Below, piece by piece: positions 1-9,214 of a stretch of 64,000 nt of DNA. The notes under the pieces are model-generated. The model was given only the letters and a program-made list of their open reading frames with translations, had not been told where the DNA came from and searched no databases. Position 1 is the first letter of the stretch. Each line of letters opens with the position of its first letter. Source of the DNA: Colivivens sp964452915 (GTDB taxonomy: Bacteria > Bacteroidota > Bacteroidia > Bacteroidales > Bacteroidaceae); contig CAYVNW010000005.1 of assembly GCA_964452915.1 (NCBI GenBank), positions 21,806 to 85,805 on the forward strand, in the 5' to 3' direction. Made by a program: the position numbers and the translations under genes.

Positions 1-651
1 AGTGGATTACTTGTTGAGGCTGGTGCTGATTACGGTGCAATAGCAGTAATTGGTAATTCCATTACTGACGGTCGTGGTACAACCGTCAATGGACAGAATC
101 GTTGGACTGACGTTTTGTCGGAACGTTTACAATCGAATAGCATGCTAAACCATCTGAGTGTGCTTAATCTTGGGCTTGGAGGCAATTGTGTAATCAACGG
201 AGGACTTGGACCTGTTGCGAACAATCGTTTTGAACGTGATATATTAAGTCAAGAAGGTCTTAAGTATATAATTGTGTTCGAAGGAGTAAATGATTTGGGT
301 ACTTCCGATAATCCGATGTGCACAGCTGATTCCTTGATTGAGTCGTTTAAGTCGATGATAAGTAAGTCGCATAAAAGAGGAAAAAGAATTTACGGAGCGA
401 CCATTATGCCTTTCAAGGGAAACGGATATTACAATGCGGAGCGCGAGAAAGCCCGTCAACATGTTAATGAATGGATAAGGCAGTCTGGGGTGTACGATGG
501 AGTTATTGATTTTGATAGTGTAATGAGTGATGCGGCCGATCGTAGCCGTCTTAATCCACTATATTTATACGAAAGTGATTGGTTACATCCAAATGCACAG
601 GGATACAGGGTTATGGGAGAGTCTATAGACTTAAGCCTGTTTGCAAATTGA
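1..651 (+). CDS. SGNH/GDSL-family hydrolase, 5' partial
   Basis: The reading frame is open from the first base, so the N-terminus lies outside the window; about 216 residues are visible. Block I is GNSITDG (a GDSL-type nucleophile Ser, codons from about base 49), block II is the GLGGN segment, block III is GVND, and block V is DWLHP, giving the Ser/Gly/Asn/His set of SGNH hydrolases. Such enzymes are esterases or lipases, in Bacteroidales often exported and acting on acetylated glycans; substrate cannot be told. The frame ends at TGA 649-651 and is convergent with gyrB, with a hairpin between them. Confidence 0.85.
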   Translation, partial: SGLLVEAGADYGAIAVIGNSITDGRGTTVNGQNRWTDVLSERLQSNSMLNHLSVLNLGLGGNCVINGGLGPVANNRFERDILSQEGLKYIIVFEGVNDLGTSDNPMCTADSLIESFKSMISKSHKRGKRIYGATIMPFKGNGYYNAEREKARQHVNEWIRQSGVYDGVIDFDSVMSDAADRSRLNPLYLYESDWLHPNAQGYRVMGESIDLSLFAN

Positions 652-674
652 GGTGTTTCGCATGACAAAAAAAT

Positions 675-713
675 GTGCCGACGCGGTCAGAATCACTTCT
701 TTTTGGTCGGCAC
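675..713. terminator. hairpin between convergent genes
   Basis: Perfect 8-bp inverted arms GTGCCGAC (675-682) and GTCGGCAC (706-713) with a 23-base loop rich in T. It sits between the 3' ends of the SGNH gene (+) and gyrB (-), so it probably serves as a two-way terminator. Confidence 0.55.
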
Positions 714-768
714 GAGAATATATGTAAGAATTGAATGAAATGTTTAATTAAATATTTAAACTATTAGA

Positions 769-2748
769 TTATGCATCTATGTTTGCGTATGTTGCATTCC
801 GCTCGATAAATTCTCTGCGTGGAGGCACATCATCGCCCATCAGCATTGAGAATGTATAATCTGCTTCTACGGCATCATCGATTGTTACTTGTTTGAGCAA
901 ACGTGTCTCAGGATTCATAGTAGTTTCCCAAAGTTGCTCAGGGTTCATTTCTCCAAGTCCTTTATAGCGTTGGGTTTTAATGCTGTCTTGATTCCCATCA
1001 CCGTATTTATCAATGAATTGTAAACGGGCTTGTTCATTGTAGCAGTATTCGCTTATTTTGCCCTTAGTGCATTTGTAGAGTGGCGGAGTGGCGATGTAGA
1101 GCCTTCCATCACGTATGAGTTGCGGCATGTAGCGGAAGAACAGTGTAAGTAAAAGTGTGTCAATGTGTGAACCATCGACATCGGCATCCGTCATAATGAT
1201 TGTCTTATAATAACGAAGTTTGTCATAGTTCGCTTCCTTACTATCTGTATCGTTTACACCGAACTTAACTCCAAGTGCATTTATAATGTTATTGACCTCC
1301 TCGTGATCGAATGCCTGGTGCCATTTTACACGCTCCACATTGAATATCTTACCACGTATTGGCAATATTGCTTGGAAGTGCCTGTCGCGTCCTTGCTTTG
1401 CGGATCCACCGGCAGAGTCGCCCTCGACAATGAACATCTCACAGTTAGCAGGGTCTTTGTCTGAACAATCGGCAAGTTTGCCTGGAAGTCCGCCCCCCGA
1501 CATAGGGTTCTTCCTTTGAACTTTTTCGCGTGCTGTACGTGCGGCAATACGTGCCTCAGCGGCTAGTACTACTTTGTCAACGATCAGCTTTGCCTCTTTC
1601 GGGTGTTCTTCCAAATAGTTTGTCAATGCCTCACCGACAGCAGAATTTACAGCACCCATGACCTCGTTGTTTCCGAGCTTCGTTTTAGTCTGTCCTTCAA
1701 ACTGTGGTTCTGCGACTTTCACTGAAATGACAGCGGTAAGGCCTTCACGGAAATCTTCCGGACTGATTTCGATCTTCTGCTTATTCAAGCGTTCCATCAA
1801 TTTCTGGTCATCGCTGGTGTATTTCTTTAATACACGTGTCAGTGCAGCTCGGAATCCTTGTAGGTGTGTACCTCCTTCTATTGTGTTGATATTGTTCACA
1901 TACGAGTGGATATTCTCTGAATAAGAGGTGTTGTACATAATGGCGGCCTCAATCGGTGTTCCGCCCTTTTCTGTGTTCAGATATATTATATCATCGAAAA
2001 GGTGTGTACGAGTGGAGTCGATGTAACGTACGAAGTCGCGCAACCCGCCCTCTGAATAGAATACGTCTTGACGTACTCCTTCAATACCAGCTTCGGCATT
2101 AACGTTGAGGCGCATGTCCTTCAGTGTGATTTTAAGACCTGCATTTAAGTACGCCAACTCACGCATGCGATTTGCAATTATGTCGTAACGGTATGTGGTT
2201 GTTATGAATATACTTTTGTCAGGCCAAAATTGTTGGCGTGTGCCCCTCAAGTCTGTGGTCCCGACTTGCTTAACGTCATATAGTGGTTTGCCACACGAAT
2301 ATTCTTGTTGATAAATTTTACCATCGCGGAATACTTGTGAGATCATTCTAACGGAAAGGGCGTTCACACAACTAACACCTACACCGTGAAGTCCACCCGA
2401 CACTTTGTATGACCCCTTATCGAACTTACCACCTGCGTGTAAAACGGTCATAACGACCTCCAAGGCCGACCTGTGTTCTTTTTCGTGCATGTCAACAGGA
2501 ATACCACGTCCATTGTCTTGGACTGTTATGGAGTTGTCTTCGTTTATGGTTACTTCTATGTGTGTGCAATAACCTGCCAAAGCCTCATCAATGGAGTTAT
2601 CAACCACCTCATAGACAAGATGGTGTAATCCTTTTTCACTTATATCACCGATATACATTGCAGGGCGTTTGCGTACTGCTTCCAACCCTTCCAATACTTG
2701 TATGTTACTCGCTGAGTAACTTGAATCTATCTGACTGTTTTCGTCCAT
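769..2748 (-). CDS. gyrB: DNA gyrase subunit B
   Basis: ATPase subunit of type II topoisomerase (gyrase), which introduces negative supercoils with GyrA. 659 residues from the ATG at 2748; a GTG five codons upstream is in frame but the ATG matches the family start better. N-terminal GHKL ATPase: EVVDNSIDEA (Mg-binding Asn), DNGRGIP, and the GLHGVG ATP-lid. The C-terminal TOPRIM domain shows EGDSAGGSAKQGRD and TDADVDG. The C-terminus GLGEMNPEQLWETTMNP is typical of GyrB rather than ParE. Transcribed downstream of tRNA-Glu and rpsT, with a terminator after rpsT and its own candidate promoter. Confidence 0.97.
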   Translation of the reverse strand: MDENSQIDSSYSASNIQVLEGLEAVRKRPAMYIGDISEKGLHHLVYEVVDNSIDEALAGYCTHIEVTINEDNSITVQDNGRGIPVDMHEKEHRSALEVVMTVLHAGGKFDKGSYKVSGGLHGVGVSCVNALSVRMISQVFRDGKIYQQEYSCGKPLYDVKQVGTTDLRGTRQQFWPDKSIFITTTYRYDIIANRMRELAYLNAGLKITLKDMRLNVNAEAGIEGVRQDVFYSEGGLRDFVRYIDSTRTHLFDDIIYLNTEKGGTPIEAAIMYNTSYSENIHSYVNNINTIEGGTHLQGFRAALTRVLKKYTSDDQKLMERLNKQKIEISPEDFREGLTAVISVKVAEPQFEGQTKTKLGNNEVMGAVNSAVGEALTNYLEEHPKEAKLIVDKVVLAAEARIAARTAREKVQRKNPMSGGGLPGKLADCSDKDPANCEMFIVEGDSAGGSAKQGRDRHFQAILPIRGKIFNVERVKWHQAFDHEEVNNIINALGVKFGVNDTDSKEANYDKLRYYKTIIMTDADVDGSHIDTLLLTLFFRYMPQLIRDGRLYIATPPLYKCTKGKISEYCYNEQARLQFIDKYGDGNQDSIKTQRYKGLGEMNPEQLWETTMNPETRLLKQVTIDDAVEADYTFSMLMGDDVPPRREFIERNATYANIDA

Positions 2749-2774
2749 TGCTTGTTTAAACACTTTTGTGGGTA

Positions 2775-2803
2775 CAAATTTACAAAAAAAACTTGGGATG
2801 GCA
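2775..2803 (-). promoter_or_regulatory. candidate gyrB promoter
   Basis: On the minus strand TAAATTTG (2775-2782) fits the Bacteroidetes -7 box TAnnTTTG, with a TTG at 2801-2803 spaced 18 bp. It lies 27 bases before the gyrB ATG. The -33 element is weak, so the call is tentative. Confidence 0.35.
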
Positions 2804-2830
2804 ATGTTTTATCAAGTAAATTTTAGCAAT

Positions 2831-2856
2831 AAAAAAGATGCCGTTTAATGGCATCT
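2831..2856 (-). terminator. Rho-independent terminator after rpsT
   Basis: Read on the minus strand: stem AGATGCC (2850-2856), loop ATTAAAC, stem GGCATCT (2836-2842), then six T. It lies 40 bases past the rpsT stop and before the gyrB promoter, so it separates the two genes. Confidence 0.8.
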
Positions 2857-2896
2857 CTATTTATCGTATTGTTGAATATATGGCAATAGTGGGATG

Positions 2897-3151
2897 TTAT
2901 GATAGTCCGGCTATATATTTCATTGCTCCTGACTTTAAGTTAGCAGCCTTCTTCCAATGAATGATGTTTTTCTTTGCCAGCTTGTCCAACATTTTCTGTA
3001 CCTTTGGATACATTTCTTCTGCTACTCCTTTCTCCTTTGTAGCACGGAGTTTACGAAGAGCAGTACGCATTGTTTTTGCGTAATAGCGATTGTGCAGTCT
3101 GCGCTTTTCAGACTGACGAATACTTTTGATCGTTGATTTGTGATTTGCCAT
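2897..3151 (-). CDS. rpsT: 30S ribosomal protein S20
   Basis: 84-residue primary 16S rRNA-binding protein of the small subunit. It begins MANHKSTIKSIRQSEKRR, is strongly basic, and has the typical Lys/Arg-rich helical hairpin and the C-terminal IHWKKAANLKSG segment; length is normal for S20. It lies 75 bases downstream of tRNA-Glu and is probably transcribed with it. Confidence 0.97.
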   Translation of the reverse strand: MANHKSTIKSIRQSEKRRLHNRYYAKTMRTALRKLRATKEKGVAEEMYPKVQKMLDKLAKKNIIHWKKAANLKSGAMKYIAGLS

Positions 3152-3226
3152 TATTTAAGTTCTTTATTTGCTATTTCAGTGAGCGTAAGCCCATTCTTCA
3201 ATTCTTGTCTATTTTCTCTTTTGAAG

Positions 3227-3298
3227 TAGTCCCTAGCAGAATCGAACTGCTCTTTAGAGAATGAAAATCTCTCGTCCTAACCGATAGACGAAGGGACC
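3227..3298 (-). tRNA. tRNA-Glu (anticodon UUC)
   Basis: 72-base cloverleaf on the minus strand. Acceptor GGTCCCT pairs with AGGGACT (one G-U), the anticodon stem is AGAGA/TCTCT with loop TTTTCAT (anticodon TTC), and the T arm is AGCAG-TTCGATT-CTGCT. The discriminator base is A and CCA is not encoded. Confidence 0.95.
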
Positions 3299-3347
3299 AA
3301 CCTTGGCGTGACGCCTGGCAAAAACCAATGGTTCGGTTTTGCGGGTG

Positions 3348-3378
3348 CAAAGGTAACTACTTTATTTAGACTGACAAA
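3348..3378 (-). promoter_or_regulatory. promoter of tRNA-Glu/rpsT
   Basis: Consensus Bacteroidetes promoter on the minus strand: TTTG (3375-3378), 19 bp, TACCTTTG (3348-3355). It lies 49 bases before the tRNA 5' end. Confidence 0.75.
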
Positions 3379-3469
3379 ATATTTTTCTGTTTTTTTTCAA
3401 GCATAGATATGATTTTGCAATGTTTTTTATAATTTTGTATGTGTGTATTACTGAAAAGTTGTTTTTAGA

Positions 3470-4234
3470 GTGGAAAGACTAAAGGGAATTGTTCTCAGAA
3501 CAGTGAAGTACGGCGAAAATGGGCATATAGTAGATATGTTTACAGATGCGCATGGAAGGATGTCGTTTATGATGAAGACTGGAAGCACTGGCAAGTGCCG
3601 GTATTCTGTCGGCGGTCGTGCTGTGGCATCACATTTCATGCCGTTAAGTATGCTTGAGTTCGATTGTAATATTCACGGTCAGCGTCGCCTGCCACAACCT
3701 CGAAGTGTGACAACATATTATGTTTATCAGTCCTTGTATTCCAATCCCATAAAATCTGCCATTGCTTTATTTGTATCTGAATTCCTTGTCAATGCTTTAC
3801 AGGATGGTGCGGCAGATGACTTACTCTATCCTTATTTGGAAGACTCGCTCCGATGGATCGATAGCTGTACGAGCGGTTATACAAACTTTCATCTTGTGTT
3901 GATGATGCGGTTAACCCGTTTTCTCGGTATTTATCCAAATGTAGATGATATATATCGCGATAAGGCTACAGGTGTACAGAAATACAGTTACTTCGATATG
4001 CTCAACAGTGAATATAGCTACTTGCAACCTGCGCATCCATATTTTCTCCGTCCAGAAGAAGCGCGTGTCTTACCTTATTTATTATATATGGATTTTGACA
4101 ATATGCATTTGTATCATCTTTCACGCCAGCAGCGGAGGAGATGCCTTGATGTTATAAACAACTACTACCGACTTCACTTGCCAGGATTTGGTGAGTTAAA
4201 GTCGTTGGATGTCCTGACTGAATTGTTTGATTGA
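3470..4234 (+). CDS. recO: DNA repair protein RecO
   Basis: 254-residue recombination mediator that helps load RecA at SSB-coated gaps with RecR. It starts at GTG 3470, giving MERLKGIVLRTVKYGENGHI, the usual RecO N-terminal OB-fold strand where Bacteroidetes RecO reads v.kt.kygd.s.iv.i.t. A helical region follows from about residue 80 with FVSEFLVNAL. No zinc-finger cysteine set is seen, which is normal for Bacteroidetes RecO. It is divergent from the tRNA-Glu/rpsT unit. Confidence 0.88.
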   Translation: MERLKGIVLRTVKYGENGHIVDMFTDAHGRMSFMMKTGSTGKCRYSVGGRAVASHFMPLSMLEFDCNIHGQRRLPQPRSVTTYYVYQSLYSNPIKSAIALFVSEFLVNALQDGAADDLLYPYLEDSLRWIDSCTSGYTNFHLVLMMRLTRFLGIYPNVDDIYRDKATGVQKYSYFDMLNSEYSYLQPAHPYFLRPEEARVLPYLLYMDFDNMHLYHLSRQQRRRCLDVINNYYRLHLPGFGELKSLDVLTELFD

Positions 4235-4309
4235 GCCATCGTTTAAGTGTTTAGATGAGTTTCGGACACCTTTTTTATGTTTATAGAGCTTATTTTTTGT
4301 ACGATGCCG

Positions 4310-4341
4310 TTGGATGTTTACCAATTATTTACTTATCTTTG
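4310..4341 (+). promoter_or_regulatory. promoter of D-lactate dehydrogenase gene
   Basis: TTG (4310-4312), 21 bp, TATCTTTG (4334-4341), matching the Bacteroidetes sigma-factor consensus. It ends 23 bases before the ATG at 4365 and overlaps the alternative in-frame ATG at 4314, so that upstream start is excluded. Confidence 0.7.
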
Positions 4342-4364
4342 TAACATTAAAAAATGCATCAACT

Positions 4365-5369
4365 ATGGACAGAATAGTATTTTATGGAGCTAAATCGTAT
4401 GACAGCGAGTCTTTTGATAAAGTAAACGAAGAGTTTGGATTTGAACTTAAGTATTTTAAGGCGCATCCGTCTCTTGATAACATCTCTTTAACGCAAGGAG
4501 CAATTGCCGTTTGCATTTTTGTGAACGATATTCTGACTGCTGACATTATTAGCGCAATGGCTGGATATGGTGTGAAGTTGATTGCGCTGAGATGTGCGGG
4601 GTTTAACAATGTTGACCTTGAGGCAGCGCATAAGTACGGCATAAAAGTAGTGCGTGTACCAGCATATTCACCCCATGCAATTGCGGAATATGCGCTTGCG
4701 CTGATGCTGGCGGCCGACAGGCATATTCTGCGTGCTGTGACACGTACACGCGACGCTAATTTTTCTTTGCAATGGTTATTAGGATTCGATTTATATGGTA
4801 AGACAATCGGTTTTATTGGAACGGGCCGAATAGCAAAAGTGTTCATACGTATGCTTTCCGGCTTCGGTATGACTATACTTGGATACGACCCGTATCCTGA
4901 TGAGGAGTTTGCACGGGTGAATGGTATGCAGTATGTGACACAAGATGAGCTTTTTCACCGTTCCGACATAATCACCCTCCATTGTCCTCTGAATCCAGAC
5001 ACCAAGTACATAATCAATGCGGATAGCATAGCGAAAATGAAAGACGGGGTGATGATAGTCAATACAGGAAGGGGACAACTGATCCATACAGACGATTTGA
5101 TAGAAGGTCTCAAATCGAAGAAGGTCGGTTCTGCAGCTCTTGATGTCTACGAGGAAGAAGGAAGTTATTTTTATGAAGACACATCGGATGCGGTTATGGA
5201 AGACGATACGCTTGCACGTTTGCTGTCATTCAACAACGTACTTGTCACAAGTCATCAAGCTTTCTTTACCCGTGAGGCTCTTCACAATATAGCTACTACA
5301 ACATTGCAAAACGTGAAAGATTATATCAGCGGGAAAGCACTTGTAAATGAAGTGAGAGCAGGCAATTGA
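4365..5369 (+). CDS. ldhA: D-2-hydroxyacid dehydrogenase, probable D-lactate dehydrogenase
   Basis: 334-residue cytoplasmic enzyme that reduces pyruvate to D-lactate with NADH in fermentation. The Rossmann NAD site reads GKTIGFIGTGRIAKVF near residue 150. The catalytic Arg lies in VNTGRG, and the Glu and His of this family lie in DVYEEE and TSHQAFFT. The substrate-site segment LRCAGFNNVDL with PAYSPHAIAEYAL is typical of LdhA rather than of glycerate dehydrogenases. A short hairpin (CAGGCA/TGCCTG, 5359-5378) overlaps the stop. Related 2-hydroxyacids remain possible substrates. Confidence 0.88.
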   Translation: MDRIVFYGAKSYDSESFDKVNEEFGFELKYFKAHPSLDNISLTQGAIAVCIFVNDILTADIISAMAGYGVKLIALRCAGFNNVDLEAAHKYGIKVVRVPAYSPHAIAEYALALMLAADRHILRAVTRTRDANFSLQWLLGFDLYGKTIGFIGTGRIAKVFIRMLSGFGMTILGYDPYPDEEFARVNGMQYVTQDELFHRSDIITLHCPLNPDTKYIINADSIAKMKDGVMIVNTGRGQLIHTDDLIEGLKSKKVGSAALDVYEEEGSYFYEDTSDAVMEDDTLARLLSFNNVLVTSHQAFFTREALHNIATTTLQNVKDYISGKALVNEVRAGN

Positions 5370-5503
5370 TAATGCCTGTCATACCAACACATTTTGTTAT
5401 CCCTGCGGTTGCATGAAGATTCCCTTGCTCTGCTTTGGATGACGGTGAAAAGTATGAGACAGTTGCATACGCCATGATATGGCAGTATTTCAAAGATCGT
5501 TAA

Positions 5504-6076
5504 TCAATAGATTATTAACCCTGCCAATCCTGCCAATATGATCATGAGGATAGGATGTACCTTATAGAAACGGGTCCCAATAAAAGCAGAAAAAAAGATT
5601 ATAAGACTGACAATAAACTGAAAGGGACTGCTACTTGGGTCTCCAAAGTTATCCTTAGACATAAGCAGAACTGCAGCTGCGGCTATAAGCCCAATGATTG
5701 CGGGACGAAGCAACGAAAATATATCAGACATAATCGTTGTCTTCGAGTACTTCAGCATCAATTTGCTTATAGACAGCATCAATAGGAAAGGCAACCAAAG
5801 TACACTTAAAGACGCAAGGATGGCTCCCACAATTGCAAGCCATTCAGGATACCCTTCATGCAACACAGCTGTGTATCCTGTATACGTGGCACAGTTTATT
5901 CCAATAGGTCCAGGCGTGCTTTGGCTAATCGCTACAATGTCGGTGAATTCAGACGATGTGAGCCAAGCATTTTTTTCAACTACCTCATTATGAATGAGCG
6001 AAAGCATTGCATAACCACCTCCGAAGTTGAAGATGCCGATCTTTGAAAATACCAAAAACAATCTAAGAAAAATCAT
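5504..6076 (-). CDS. chromate transporter family protein, second half-protein
   Basis: 190-residue hydrophobic protein of the CHR family. It carries the half-domain signatures FNFGGGYAML near residue 18 and AISQSTPGPIGINCATYTG near 50, followed by several membrane helices. Short CHR proteins of this size are normally encoded in pairs and form a two-component chromate or anion exporter. It starts 5 bases after the stop of the first CHR gene and is the last gene of the envelope operon. Real substrate is uncertain. Confidence 0.85.
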   Translation of the reverse strand: MIFLRLFLVFSKIGIFNFGGGYAMLSLIHNEVVEKNAWLTSSEFTDIVAISQSTPGPIGINCATYTGYTAVLHEGYPEWLAIVGAILASLSVLWLPFLLMLSISKLMLKYSKTTIMSDIFSLLRPAIIGLIAAAAVLLMSKDNFGDPSSSPFQFIVSLIIFFSAFIGTRFYKVHPILMIILAGLAGLIIY

Positions 6077-6081
6077 ATTAA

Positions 6082-6642
6082 TTATTTAATTGTGTTTGAT
6101 TCATTATATGCTTTAATACGTCCCCATATAAAGCCAGCCAATCCTGCTACTATTATAATCCAAATGGGTGATACATCGAACAAAGAGATCAACAAACAGG
6201 CAACAATCGGAATCCAAACATTGTGCCGGTTTATTTTGGCAGTACGCGCCATTGAGAAGCAAGGTGCGGCAATCAGTGCAACCACAGCCGGACGTATTCC
6301 CATGAATATTTTCTCAACATATATATTGCCTTTGAAAGCTTGAAAAAACATTGCTATTAGCAATATAATTATTATTGACGGCATAGCAACACCCAGTGTG
6401 CCAATGACACCGCCAACAAAACCGTGAGTCTTATTACCAATGTGACTCGCCATGTTAATAGCGAATAATCCAGGTGTACTTTGTGCCACAATCAAAACGT
6501 CCATAAATTCTTCACGCGACAACCATCTATATTTGTCAACGATCTCTTTTTCCATTATCGGCATCATCGCATAGCCACCTCCCAAGGTGAAAGTGCCTAT
6601 CTTTGCGAAAGTTATAAACATCTTCAGATAATCATTGTTCAT
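6082..6642 (-). CDS. chromate transporter family protein, first half-protein
   Basis: 186-residue CHR-family membrane protein paralogous to the next gene. It has FTLGGGYAMMPIMEKE near residue 18 and VAQSTPGLFAINMASHIG near 52, then helices with GIRPAVVALIAAP. Its start overlaps the 3' end of the acyltransferase gene by 11 bases, indicating translational coupling. It presumably pairs with the downstream CHR protein in the inner membrane. Confidence 0.85.
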   Translation of the reverse strand: MNNDYLKMFITFAKIGTFTLGGGYAMMPIMEKEIVDKYRWLSREEFMDVLIVAQSTPGLFAINMASHIGNKTHGFVGGVIGTLGVAMPSIIIILLIAMFFQAFKGNIYVEKIFMGIRPAVVALIAAPCFSMARTAKINRHNVWIPIVACLLISLFDVSPIWIIIVAGLAGFIWGRIKAYNESNTIK

Positions 6643-7564
6643 CGTTATTCCGTTTTTGTCGTTTTAGCCAACGCTCTTTTGTCCGTGTCCAACGCTTATG
6701 TGTCCACAGCCATAATTCAGGACAACGGTGTATATCGGCTTCCAGCATCTGTATATATTTGTCAGTCAATTTATAGTTCTCAAGTTCGTTTGGATTTGAT
6801 GTGATTGGAATAAACCTGCATTTATAATAGCCACGCTTAATCTTCGATACACTGCAATAGCAGACCACCGAATTAAATTTCTTCGCAAGTTCCTCCGTAC
6901 CTATAAATACAGCCGACTCATGATTAAGAAAAGGAGTGAAATAATGTATGGCATCCCACCGAGGCTGTTGGTCAGATATCATTCCGCATACAAACGGTTC
7001 CTTCTCGTTATAGACCTCAATCAGTCGGCGTACGGTTTTTCTCATAGCAATGCATTCACCGCCATACATACTCCGTATATCAAGGAAAAACCTGTCAAAG
7101 ACCGCATTTGCCAACGGATGATAAACCTGTGCACATTTAATGCCAAGTGGCGATGCTTTGTAACTTAACGATGCGACCCACTCCCAATTGCCGAAATGAC
7201 CCAAGTAAGCGAACAATATAGGTTGCTCTTTAGAAAAGAGATTCGGAGTATCGTCAAAACCCTCAAATACCATGTGCTGACTCATTTCTTTCTCGGAAAA
7301 CGACAATTGCTTTATGACCTCCACAAATAAATCACAGAAATGGTGATAGAACTTACGTTCAATTTGTCTGCGCTCATCTTCAGTCTTCTCAGGGAAGCTT
7401 TCTAATAATTGCTTGCGAACGAGATCACGTCGATAAAACCGGTGCACAAATGGATATATCATATCAGAGAAAATGAAAAGCACTCTTAATGGCAACAAAG
7501 AGATTGCATACAATAATGTATACAATAGACCATATAATATTTTTTGCTTTTTATTTAGCTCCAT
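6632..7564 (-). CDS. lysophospholipid/lipid A acyltransferase family (LpxL-like)
   Basis: 310-residue inner-membrane acyltransferase of the LpxL/HtrB superfamily, which transfers secondary acyl chains to lipid A or a related lipid. An N-terminal membrane anchor (LLYTLLYAISLLPLRVLFIF) is followed by the H-x4-E catalytic motif in LGHFGNWEW near residue 122. GMISDQQPRW and the C-terminal WLWTHKRW are also typical of the family. It overlaps the GT9 gene by 14 bases and the CHR gene by 11. The neighbourhood supports a role in LPS assembly. Confidence 0.88.
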   Translation of the reverse strand: MELNKKQKILYGLLYTLLYAISLLPLRVLFIFSDMIYPFVHRFYRRDLVRKQLLESFPEKTEDERRQIERKFYHHFCDLFVEVIKQLSFSEKEMSQHMVFEGFDDTPNLFSKEQPILFAYLGHFGNWEWVASLSYKASPLGIKCAQVYHPLANAVFDRFFLDIRSMYGGECIAMRKTVRRLIEVYNEKEPFVCGMISDQQPRWDAIHYFTPFLNHESAVFIGTEELAKKFNSVVCYCSVSKIKRGYYKCRFIPITSNPNELENYKLTDKYIQMLEADIHRCPELWLWTHKRWTRTKERWLKRQKRNNDEQ

Positions 7565-8567
7565 ATTCCTGCGCTATTTTCACAATTTGTAACGGGTCAA
7601 TATTATTAAGGCATGGATAGCCTCCTATATGGCAAGGTTTATTACCATATATGGAACATGGCCTGCAATCCATCGCTAACTGCACTATTGATTTCTCAGG
7701 TTGCTTCCATGCAACAAAACCGGCTTTGGGATGGGTCGGACCCCATATTGAAATTGTCTGTGTACCCATCAATGCGGCCATATGCATATTACTCGAATCC
7801 ATCGAAATCATAATGTTAAGTCGGCTCATCAGTACCAATTCATTTTTCAATCCTCCCATCTTGCCAGCAACCGACACGATTCCATCCCTTTCCCATGACG
7901 ACAATATATCGGCTTCATACTTACCTGCGCCAAACAGATATATATGATTACCATTGTCCGCCAAAGTGTATGCAACCTCCTTCATCTTGTTAAGAGGGTA
8001 TACTTTGCCTGGATGAGCTGCGAATGGTGCAATTCCTATACTGAATTGTGATCCGATAATGATATGTTTGCTCATCTCGGAGATTTCAGACTCAGTGACG
8101 TGAATATGATCGAACACATTTTTGAAATCAAGCCCGAGTTTCTCAAAGACTTCATTGTATCGTTTCACCACAGGTTTTAGAGGTTGGTGATCCAGACCAT
8201 GCCCTAAAAGCATCTGTTTTTCCCTGCGACCCTTGTCAATGACTGCGACCTTTTTACCATCCATAAGGAATCTGAACCGCAAGTACTTTGTACGCAGTAC
8301 ATCATGCAAGTCTGCTACAGCGTCAAAATCATAACTTTTAAGTTCTTTGTACAACTTGCCAAGTCCCGCAATCCCTTTATATTCGTTTAAATCAACACCA
8401 ATTACGTTGACATTAGCAGGCATCCAACCAAAAAAGCATGTCAATCGATTTCGTGTAAGCACCGTGACATTCAAAGCAGAGTGTTGTTTGGCAAGAGAAT
8501 ATACAACGGGAATAGTCATTGCAACATCGCCCATTGCAGAAAGCCGCATGATTAATAACCGTCTCAA
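7551..8567 (-). CDS. glycosyltransferase family 9 (heptosyltransferase-like)
   Basis: 338 residues. The N-terminus LLIMRLSAMGDVAMTIPV is the classic GT9 start. The C-terminal donor-binding half has APFAAHPGKVYPLNKM near residue 180 and SMDSSNMHMAALMGTQTISIWGPTHP near 260. GT9 enzymes add heptose or other sugars to the LPS inner core. It overlaps DUF4254 by 4 bases (ATGA) and the acyltransferase by 14, so these three genes are expressed together. Confidence 0.9.
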   Translation of the reverse strand: MRRLLIMRLSAMGDVAMTIPVVYSLAKQHSALNVTVLTRNRLTCFFGWMPANVNVIGVDLNEYKGIAGLGKLYKELKSYDFDAVADLHDVLRTKYLRFRFLMDGKKVAVIDKGRREKQMLLGHGLDHQPLKPVVKRYNEVFEKLGLDFKNVFDHIHVTESEISEMSKHIIIGSQFSIGIAPFAAHPGKVYPLNKMKEVAYTLADNGNHIYLFGAGKYEADILSSWERDGIVSVAGKMGGLKNELVLMSRLNIMISMDSSNMHMAALMGTQTISIWGPTHPKAGFVAWKQPEKSIVQLAMDCRPCSIYGNKPCHIGGYPCLNNIDPLQIVKIAQEYGAK

Positions 8568-9175
8568 AACTTTTTCTTCGTGTAAAAGACAGGATTCAAG
8601 TTCGGATCATTATACATTTTCATCTGCTTATAGACTTTCATGTATTTTTTACCCGAAGCTATATCATCCAATAATTGATCGATCGCCAAAGATAAATCCT
8701 TCTGTTGTTCTAAAAGGACATTAAGTTTCTTCTCGCATGTCGCCTTATGTTCCTGAGAGGCATCGCTACGAGTAGCCTGTTCCTGCATATGGTATATTTT
8801 CAATGCAAGTATACTCAGCCGGTCGATAGCCCATGCAGGACTTTCTGTGTTGATAGTGGCATTAGGCAGCGGCTTTACATCGGCATATTTAGATAAAAAA
8901 TATGAGTCAATCCGCTCGACTAAGTCAGTGCGGTCTTGATTGCTTCGGTCGATACGTCGTTTCAACTCTAATGCGTCTATTGGAGCAATGTGAGGATCAC
9001 GTATAATATCTTCAAGATGCCATTGAACAGTGTCAATCCAATTTTTCAAATATAAATCATACTCAATCGTTCCTGGTTCATATGGATTATTGATGTCTTG
9101 ATCAACGTCATCTTTCAGATGATAGTCTTCTATTGCATGTTTGAATATTGGATTACAAATTTCTGTAAATGTCAT
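8564..9175 (-). CDS. DUF4254 domain protein
   Basis: 203-residue mostly helical soluble protein. The ATG at 9175 (MTFTEICNP) is preferred; a frame-open ATG at 9223 would overlap the tRNA-Arg 3' end. The segment ETAWAIDRL-type here reads SPAWAIDRLSILALKIYHM, a hallmark of DUF4254, a family regularly encoded just before GT9 heptosyltransferase genes in Bacteroidales. Biochemical role is unknown; context points to lipopolysaccharide assembly. Confidence 0.8.
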   Translation of the reverse strand: MTFTEICNPIFKHAIEDYHLKDDVDQDINNPYEPGTIEYDLYLKNWIDTVQWHLEDIIRDPHIAPIDALELKRRIDRSNQDRTDLVERIDSYFLSKYADVKPLPNATINTESPAWAIDRLSILALKIYHMQEQATRSDASQEHKATCEKKLNVLLEQQKDLSLAIDQLLDDIASGKKYMKVYKQMKMYNDPNLNPVFYTKKKF

Positions 9176-9214
9176 ACTAAGAATATTTGTTTGTTTCACT
9201 GTAACTTGAACTTG

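Noticed and set aside
4314..4364. Longer N-terminus for the D-lactate dehydrogenase
   Set aside because: The added codons lie across a consensus promoter (4310-4341).
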